From the NCBI GenBank assembly GCA_037178625.1, contig CM074132.1:3596001-3660000 (forward strand): a DNA stretch of 64,000 nt. The letters run 5' to 3'. This DNA is from Skeletonema tropicum. Its lineage: Eukaryota; Bacillariophyta; Thalassiosirophyceae; Thalassiosirales; Thalassiosiraceae. The notes under the pieces were generated by a model. The model ran no database searches, was not told where the DNA came from, and worked only from the letters and a program-made list of their open reading frames with translations. This document shows positions 57,353 through 64,000 of the stretch, one piece after another (within the stretch, counting starts at the first letter, position 1; each line of letters begins with the position of its first letter). The translations under genes and the position numbers were made by a program.

Positions 57353-57952
57353 TCCGATGTGTGATGCAGCTGAGCGCAGCGATGGCTTGTTCGACTGCAG
57401 CAAAAGTTAAGAGGTTAGAATAAACAGAAGTAATTTAGAATAGATTAATCACATGTTGTAAACTGTAATACCACCTCTTTTGGTACTTCTACATACCTAC
57501 CGCATGCGTGAAGAACTCGAAAACAACATGAAATTTGTAGTTCAGGCCCTTTTTGATCGCAAGTTATAGCCTTTTGCATCACTAAACACTATCGCACCAA
57601 AGTTTTGTGCGTTGTGTCTCCTTGTGTTCCCTGTTTACCTACTAAAAACTTGCCAAATATTTTGGTGAGGTAGGTAACTGATTAGGCTGAAGTCTGAGAT
57701 CAATATTATGAGTTTAAACTATAAATTGATAACTTTTTGACAAAAGAAGACATGCCGAATCATTGCAATAGCGAGACGTCATTCAAATTGATCAGGTAAC
57801 ATCATGGTAAACGTGATGCAGATTGTTTGATAGATGCTGGTTGAGCTCTAGAGTATGTGTGTTTGGCTTTGGGTTATTTCTGTGCTACGGTAAACTACGT
57901 ATCAATGGTATTGTAAACGAGAAAAGCAGACGACTCTAAGGTCGACTGAGAG
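57353..57952. other. Intergenic region
   Basis: Begins where homology to the copy-1 3' flank stops. No gene, RNA gene or repeat is recognised. Confidence 0.4.
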
Positions 57953-58600
57953 CTACGTCCTTGGGAAATATGTAGTTCTGCCATCTGTATTGTACAGTAA
58001 ATATGAAATTTGGTCGTCATTAGGTTTAGGTGGTGATGACGCTGTTATCGGACCATTGTTGCGCTCATATAGTGCTTGCATGGCAGGTGGTCCCGCTGAG
58101 CCGTTTGCAGAACAAACTGTTCTCCCGAATATTTGTGTGTAGTAGGTGCTAGGATCAGGACTTTTGTAGGATCCCCCAGAGTGGTAGTTTCGTTGTTTTG
58201 ATTTCCAAATAGAGTCGGGTTGTTCGAGGATGTTTGATGGGTTTCTTGTGAAGGCTTGTTGAGCCATGAATTTTGATTTTTTGTCAATGTTGTGGAGTGT
58301 TTTGTAGTCGCCATTTGCGGTGGTATGCCATATAAGAAGTAGTTGATTGTGTGTCCGAAATGTCCTAAAGGACTAATGGCAAACGGTAGTAATTCCATGT
58401 TGTCTGAGAACAACTCTTCAGTGATTTGCTCTCCGGTAAGTGTTATTTTTGACGAGCTGTCGGTGCGGGATGTGTTGGAACCTCTGCCTCTTTGAAATTT
58501 GCTCTTCTCTGCCGAAATGAGTACTTATGTAACAACGCGACGATGTTGTTTGATTTTTAGGCTGTGATGTGATTTTGTTTGCTCGAACTCGAACTGCGAA
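57953..58600 (-). pseudogene. Relic of a retroelement-like coding sequence
   Basis: Minus-strand fragments in shifting frames read DSSSKITLTGEQITEELFS, then NMELLPFAISPLGHFGHTIN / YFLYGIPP, and further down RTVCSANGSAGPPAMQALYE. The pattern NMELLPFA(I)xPLGxFGxxxNxFLYG is reminiscent of polyprotein-like sequences common in diatom genomes, by memory only. Frameshifts and stops separate the pieces. The family is not certain. Confidence 0.35.
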
Positions 58601-59004
58601 CTGAAAATTTGCTGTACCGGCTTTCTTGTTATTTAGTACCGTATTCAACGCATGATTTTTCGAGAAACAAGAAAAAGCCCTTTAATTAAAATATGGTAGG
58701 GGCTCTCGAACTGACCCCAAACCGGCACTCACGTAGGGCACATAGGAATAGGTACATGTCGAGTTCGGAGTTCGAGATGGGTGAGGATTCGGGCTCAACT
58801 GGGCCTCGAGTGGAGGGGCTGACATAAAAAAAATTTTCTACCCCACCTTGGAGGATTTTTCCTCCTATCAAGACCCTCGTGACCTCGATTTACCCCTCTT
58901 CCGAAAAAGTCAAGTTGCACCCCTGGACCCTCGTGACCTCGTTTTCACCCTTCTTTTATTGCCAACTTTTCCAGTCACTGGCGACACTAACGGGACTACC
59001 ATAT

Positions 59005-59100
59005 CGATTTTCTGGTAAATGAGAAGTATTTTCTGGTAAATGAGAATCATTTTCTGGTAAATGAGAAGAATTTTCTGTCGTATGAGACAATTTGGCTCTT
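59005..59100 (+). repeat. 20-bp tandem repeat in the left arm
   Basis: Four units of TTTTCTGGTAAATGAGAA(G/T), the last one diverged (TTTTCTGTCGTATGAGAC). Confidence 0.75.
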
Positions 59101-59161
59101 TATGGGCTCTTTTAGAAATTTTCTGGTCTTGTAATTTTTTATCCTTGGGGCTCCGGACGGC

Positions 59162-59360
59162 AAATTTTATATGGAGGTGGTTTTTGTAATGGGAGTTTTT
59201 CCTAAATGATTCTTTCTGATTTTAAAGACGCTTTCTGGCTAAACTCATATTATTTGTAACTAATTTTATATGGAGGTGGTTTTTGAAATGGGAGTTTTTC
59301 CTTGATGATTCTTTCTTATTTTAGAGACGTTTTCTGACTAAACTCATATTATTAGTAACT
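59162..59360 (+). repeat. Tandem duplication of about 99 bp in the left arm
   Basis: Two units, each from TTTTATATGGAGGTGGTTTT through AACTCATATTATT(T/A)GTAACT, with about ten differences. The corresponding unit in the right arm is single. Confidence 0.75.
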
Positions 59361-59627
59361 CTTTCTCACCTCTTGCAACTTCTGGCTCTTGCAAGACAAA
59401 AAATGACATTTTGACCATGATACATGTATCAAGCATAAGTATCGCACTGATCCAATAAAAGCAAAGCGGACACAGATTTTACCACTCCTATTCATCAGCA
59501 CATCATGGTGAAGTATGCTGACTTGAAGGCTGTTTCCAAGGCGTCAAAACATTCGGCAATTGTACTACGGGAGTGAGTGAAGCCGAGCACCGAGCATACA
59601 AGAAAAGTGCAATGACACGGTGATGAC

Positions 59628-61002
59628 TTGGCTACCTCTGCTGATAAAATCCTCTCGATGGATGAAGCGAAGACTGCCAAGAAGGATAGGAAAGTGGTAC
59701 ACTCACTTAAGTCACAATCTGGTAAGGCCAGTGACAGAGCGAAGAATGCAAAAGGTTTGTCAGATTACGTCAACAAGCAGTTGGGTGACGAGTACAAACA
59801 GAGGGTTGATCATCTCGCTTACCGTAAATGTGAAAACTTGTTTTACATTAAAAGAGACTACAGCAAGTTCGAAAATATTTGCTCCGATGATGATAATGCT
59901 GCTGCCCAAAGAGAGGCAGAGGAGTTATTCTGTAGTGTTTCGGAATCAATTGACTTGGAGAAATCCCGAGATGGCAAGAAATTGTTGAAGCAGAAGAGGG
60001 ATAGTCTCTTTGGAGGAGGGAAAGGGTCCATGGATGAATTCAAGGCCCATTCTTTGCAAGCAGATTCAATACGTTGTCCCAAGGTTTGAAAGAACCACCA
60101 TCGTAAAGGTAGTAGATATACCTGGAAGTGACTGCAACGAGAAAATGTTAGTCTGTGGCCGATGCTTCAAGAAGAAAGGGCATGCTTGCAAACATATTTA
60201 CAAGCTGATCAACAGATTCCCCACACTTACAGACGCACACATTCGGTGGCATCTTGCCTATGCCCATTACCATGGCAGAAACGGAGAGATGTCAAAACAC
60301 TTTCATGAACTGAGGGACAAGGTTGATCTACCTGGGATTCCCATCACCGACGAGGAATTAGGAAACTTGAATGCAAACTTCCCAGTTGGCTCGGGAGATG
60401 CAAATGAGGAGTACTTCTTGCGTAGTCTTCCAGGACAGCTCCGACTGAGAGGAAACAGAAAGAACTGTCACTGGAAGGCATCTCCTTATAGATTCCAAGG
60501 TGTCAATCAAAGTTGCTTTGCGTGCGACGATGTGAAAGTGACTCTTGATAGCAGCACGACTGCTGATACTTGTATTGCAGATGACTCTGCAAGTATTTCT
60601 GGCCTTGCTTCCAAGCCTGAAAGTATTTCTGTCCTTGCTTCCAAGCCATTCGGGGCAAGAGCAGTTATTCAAGGTAGCAGCTCCTACATGGTACCTAGTC
60701 AGATGGACAATGACTCAGATGAGGAGGAGTGTTCCAAAAGAGGAAGTGATGATGCATACCAAGGATACATGTACATGCCTATTTACGAAAGCTTGACAAA
60801 GCTGGTCGATGCAACAGGTCCTGAGGGGAGAGCTATATTCAAGCAACACCTCAGCGCAGCCCAAGTAGCACTCTTAAATGAAGCGAGGAAACAGAAGGGT
60901 GATCTTCCTCCCACAGAATGTACTGGAATCCAAAGCCAACCGGAGACTTCAACGAAGAGAAAGCCTATTAGGAAGAGGAAAGCTTGTAGCCCAACAAAGT
61001 AA
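59628..61002 (+). pseudogene. MULE-like transposase C-terminal part with SWIM zinc finger, frameshifted
   Basis: The first piece (59628-60089) reads GKASDRAKNAKGLSDYVNKQ ... DYSKFENICSDDD. The frame then shifts near 60060-60070 into 60010-61002: IQYVVPRFERTTIVKVVDIP, then CGRCFKKKGHACKHIYKLI, a C-x-C ... C-x-H SWIM finger, and HFHELRDKVDLPG. The Ser/Asp-rich tail ends KRKPIRKRKACSP, a likely nuclear-localisation sequence. The catalytic DDE part is not seen upstream. SWIM fingers of this kind end MULE transposases. It is dead as it stands. Confidence 0.6.
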
Positions 61003-63100
61003 CTGATGTAGATGTGGGAATGAAAAGATACCATGTTCTCTGTGGAATGATATAGATAAGATAAAATTGAGTTAGATGTAGAGACTAATTGATTACAATC
61101 ACAGACGATAATAGTTCACAAAACTCACATTTTGAGTTTATCTGCAAGCTACTTCCGTCCATTGCTGGCAGAATAACAGCCACTTAGTCTTTCGTCATCT
61201 CTAGTGTGGTGTAACCGAATTGCTGCACTTGTGTACAGCTCTTCAAGATCAGACTTCTTGACGTAAGTATTAAATAGAAGTAGCCAACCTGCTATCTCGA
61301 GGGAAGTATGGAAGCTCATCGACAATATCGAGAGCAGACAGTCTTCCGTCCATAACTTGGAGTAAGCGAACATCACCGTTGATAGGGCGTTCAAAGACAT
61401 ACGCTAGTTAGGACAACCGACCACCCTTAATTGACTGTCTACCGCCCATTGCTTGACATCATCCATCCTTCATCCCACCAGCAGGGATGTGATGAGGAAC
61501 ACAGTTGCACGATGTCCTCGTGAATGGGAAACTTCCTCTCTCCCATCTTCAGATGAAATCGATCAATAGTGCCAGGCAGACTCCCACGCAGTTGTTGCTT
61601 CTGCATCTCCCTCCAACGATGTAAATATAAGAGACACATCAAATCTCCCTCCAACTTGTCAAAGGCCTTAGCCCCTTCTCCTCGTCCTATGCCAGAGGAG
61701 GGGATTGGAATCGTCGCGAAAGGATAGGGTAATTTTGAATATGTCGATGAAGACATTCCTTGGGCGAAGTCCCAGGAAAAGGGCAACCTGCAAATCTCGT
61801 GGGAAGTGTGCAAGCTTGTGCAGACCAACTAAGAAGTAATTGATTTTGAGTAGAAATGAAAAGAAATATTGCTTCGACCATATTCATTTGCTTCTCCCCT
61901 TCCAATCGGAAAAGTAGTGCCAGACATCACAATGGGAGGCTTCAATTCAAATCTTCTCTCCGTCAATCATTCGACGTCGATCTGCGTCTTCCGTCCATTG
62001 CTTGACCATGACGAACATCGCCGTTGTACGGTGGCTATCTATTGTTGCGTAGAAAAGAGATAATTTCTCCAGATTTCCAGCAAGTCGAAGAGGGCAGCAA
62101 CGACCCCTTCGATGTAATTGATTCCCAATCAGTAACGTTGGTCAGTAATTCTTGAGAATGTGATGAGCATGAGGAGCAGCCGAGATGATACGAAGTTAGA
62201 GGAAGCCACTCATTACAGAAAGAAAAGCAGTCAAACAGAATTAAGCCATGGAATAGCTTGCCCCCACGAAAATGGACCAAACTGCGGTGGGCACACCAAA
62301 ATGATAAAAAGAATGTTACAAATTGTGTATGAATAATGCAAGAGAATGAAAATATTTCATAGCACCACTCACCTTGATTCTATTATCACCACTGTCTGCA
62401 GGTAAAAACACAGCAATCACCATCGAAAATGGAACTGCCATCTATACGTCTGTAGCGATTGCAGCAGGTAAGTCGGACTCTTCAGCTGTGGACGTAAGTT
62501 TGAAACCGTTAATGGTACTCATCGATGCCTATAAGTGACATTCCATAAAAGCCGATTTCGCTAGCTGGCTTGCCATCCAATGAGAGTTACCATGCCTAGC
62601 CACATAATTACACGGGAGAGTTTTCTGTGCAGCCTTGAAAAATAGTCCCTTTTCTTGACCGTTCGTCGTCGTGTTCACGTGGCGCATGATGATGGCGGCG
62701 GCGTCCCATCAAAATAATTAATTTGCGGTCAATAAGGCTGGTAAACGCCTGAGATGATGACAAATCATCGAAAATATGTAATAGACATTCGACCAGAGCA
62801 GTGCCGTGAGATTTTAAAATTGTGTGGTGGGGAGAAGTGAATTATTTACACATTATCTTACCTTTTTTCACCCCCTCTTCTTTGTGCCGACATTACGGGG
62901 GCATCGGGGGACGGCATGGACGTAATAAAAGGCATGGTTGCTGTAAAAGGGATTATATGGTGAGTAATTGTTGATACGGTAGATGAATACCATCATCGTG
63001 GCGTGCTGATTTTTGAAAAATGGATGGCCGTTTGAATTTTGACCATCCCACTAAAATGAGTTCCCTATTGATGAAATCGATCTCGCGTATCAAGTTCCGT
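61003..63100. other. Interior and right half of the MULE-like element, no supportable gene
   Basis: A motif close to TTCCGTCCATTGCTTGAC recurs four times (about 61152, 61343, 61441, 61988), with nearby shared AACATC(A/G)CCGTTG. This suggests decayed internal repeats. A minus-strand frame at 61439-61828 contains some of them and is not recognised. Confidence 0.4.
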
Positions 63101-63400
63101 TTACTAAACGTCTTCAAAATGAGAAAGAATCATTTACGAAAAACTCCCATTACAAAAACCACCTCCATAGTGTTTTCCTGACCTCGTCAACATGGGGTCT
63201 GAGATTCTTCTAATGTCAGCCCCTCCCTCGAGTTCGAGAATTTTTTTTCTTCGAACTCGAACTGCGAACTCACAAGTTCCACATGGAAGTACCTTTCCAC
63301 ATGGACTCTCAACTACAAGATGCCGTTATCTCGAAATTTGATGCCGACAGACCAGTCGCAGTTCGCAGTTCGAGTTCGAGCAAACAAAATCACAGCCTTA

Positions 63401-64000
63401 GCATTACTTCCACCTCGGGATGGAGAAGGGCAAATATCGAGTTGAATCTTAGATAGTCTGCATCTATCCGTAATGGCATGCGCTTAGAAATAGCGTGTGG
63501 TACTGCTCCTCCCTTACGGAGTATAGAATAAGTTGAAGTAAATTACGCGTGAATGGAGATGTGTGGGTCTTGTAAGTATTTCACGATTAGGATTAGGCTT
63601 TGTTTCACGAAAAGTTTGGCATTACAAAAAACAATAAATCATGGTGGGTACTGAACAGTCTTTTTGAAGCCGCTTTCTGAAGATGTACGACCACATTACG
63701 GTACTCAGACTGTCCAAAGTCACAGTTTTCTCATTTCATTCACTTTTATATAGTTCTATCTGAGATAATGCAAAAAAGTGACGGTAATGAAGGTAGTCAT
63801 TTCGCTCATTTTCTCGTTTTGATCACGAGGCCTACACATCTCCTCACTTTGTCTACTTACTTATTACGTGTTCCTCTCTAGGTGTTCCTGTTCCTCAAAG
63901 GTTTAAATGCATGCATGCAGTCAGTTCACAGCATACGGGCGCTGAAAGACTCTACTTTGTACCACTCATTTTGTCAGGAAGACAAATAATCTGTACTTAA
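63401..64000. other. Non-coding right edge
   Basis: No gene, RNA or repeat recognised. Confidence 0.4.

Larger units (their letters stand above)
58559..63400. mobile_element. Decayed MULE-type DNA transposon with long degenerate inverted arms
   Basis: The left arm begins AGGCTGTGAT(GTGAT)TTTGTTTGCTCG at 58559. The right arm is its inverted match ending near 63400. Further matched blocks follow in order inside both arms: CGAACTGCGAACT, GGAGGGGCTGACAT (58813 against the inverse of 63215-63230), and TATGGAGGTGGTTTTTGTAA followed by TGGGAGTTTTTC (59168 against the inverse of 63137-63170). Inside lies a SWIM-domain gene relic. The left arm carries extra tandem copies (59008-59360). No target duplication was recognised. 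Confidence 0.55.

Noticed and set aside
1..64000. tRNA, rRNA, riboswitch or CRISPR signals
   Set aside because: I looked for T-loop-like motifs, rRNA-like blocks and regularly spaced direct repeats. None was convincing, and the repeats found are explained by transposons or coding repeats.

Overview
The window reads as nuclear DNA of a photosynthetic stramenopile, most likely a centric diatom. The evidence is as follows. Genes are compact and carry few, mostly short GT-AG introns (38 to about 100 nt). Two proteins have a signal peptide followed by a Phe-leading plastid-import motif. There are Pro/Thr-rich secreted proteins with cysteine modules, AAA-ATPase/TPR signalling modules and a dense nest of eukaryotic transposable elements. 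No rRNA, tRNA, CRISPR array or bacterial operon was seen. The organism is inferred from style and gene content, not from a database match.

Host genes, left part (0.3-28.2 kb): a DOMON/copper type II monooxygenase with an in-frame stop; a TLC-like multi-pass membrane protein; a secreted beta-helix-like, probably GPI-anchored protein; a roughly 1000-residue secreted Pro/Thr-rich protein with five near-identical cysteine modules (minus strand); a BMT5-like rRNA methyltransferase; a broken AAA-ATPase/TPR signalling protein; a pseudogene copy of the methyltransferase; a diatom-type protein of unknown function; a plastid TatB/Hcf106-like protein; a plastid-targeted orphan; and an NADPH-oxidase/ferric-reductase with an EF-hand. 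A second copy of the oxidase lies at 54.9-57.3 kb. It is divergent at the 5' end but apparently identical over the last 1.6 kb.

Between the two oxidase genes lies about 26 kb that is mostly transposon. A long non-LTR retrotransposon (minus strand, 28.2-42.2 kb; endonuclease, reverse transcriptase, RNase H, CCHC) is split by two young LTR-type elements. Each of these has 484-526 bp direct terminal repeats, 5-bp target duplications and one ORF of up to 789 codons that matches no family I know. They share the 3' 316 bp of the LTR but have unrelated 5' LTR parts. Next come two minus-strand genes of uncertain origin and a Ginger-like integrase gene. The integrase gene carries HHCC, DDE, duplicated CXC and Ulp1 protease domains and contains an apparently exact 1116-bp tandem duplication.

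Right part (57.3-64 kb): relics of another retroelement and a decayed MULE-type element with a SWIM zinc finger between long, degenerate inverted arms. Several short repeats recur across the window: a hairpin-rich 260-bp repeat in inverted orientation at 3.2 and 16.1 kb, and a 58-nt signature at 2.6, 28.2 and 42.2 kb that appears to be a retroelement 3' end. The best candidates for something undescribed are the single-ORF LTR elements and the integrase-CXC-Ulp1 locus with its neighbouring HTH/Tudor gene.
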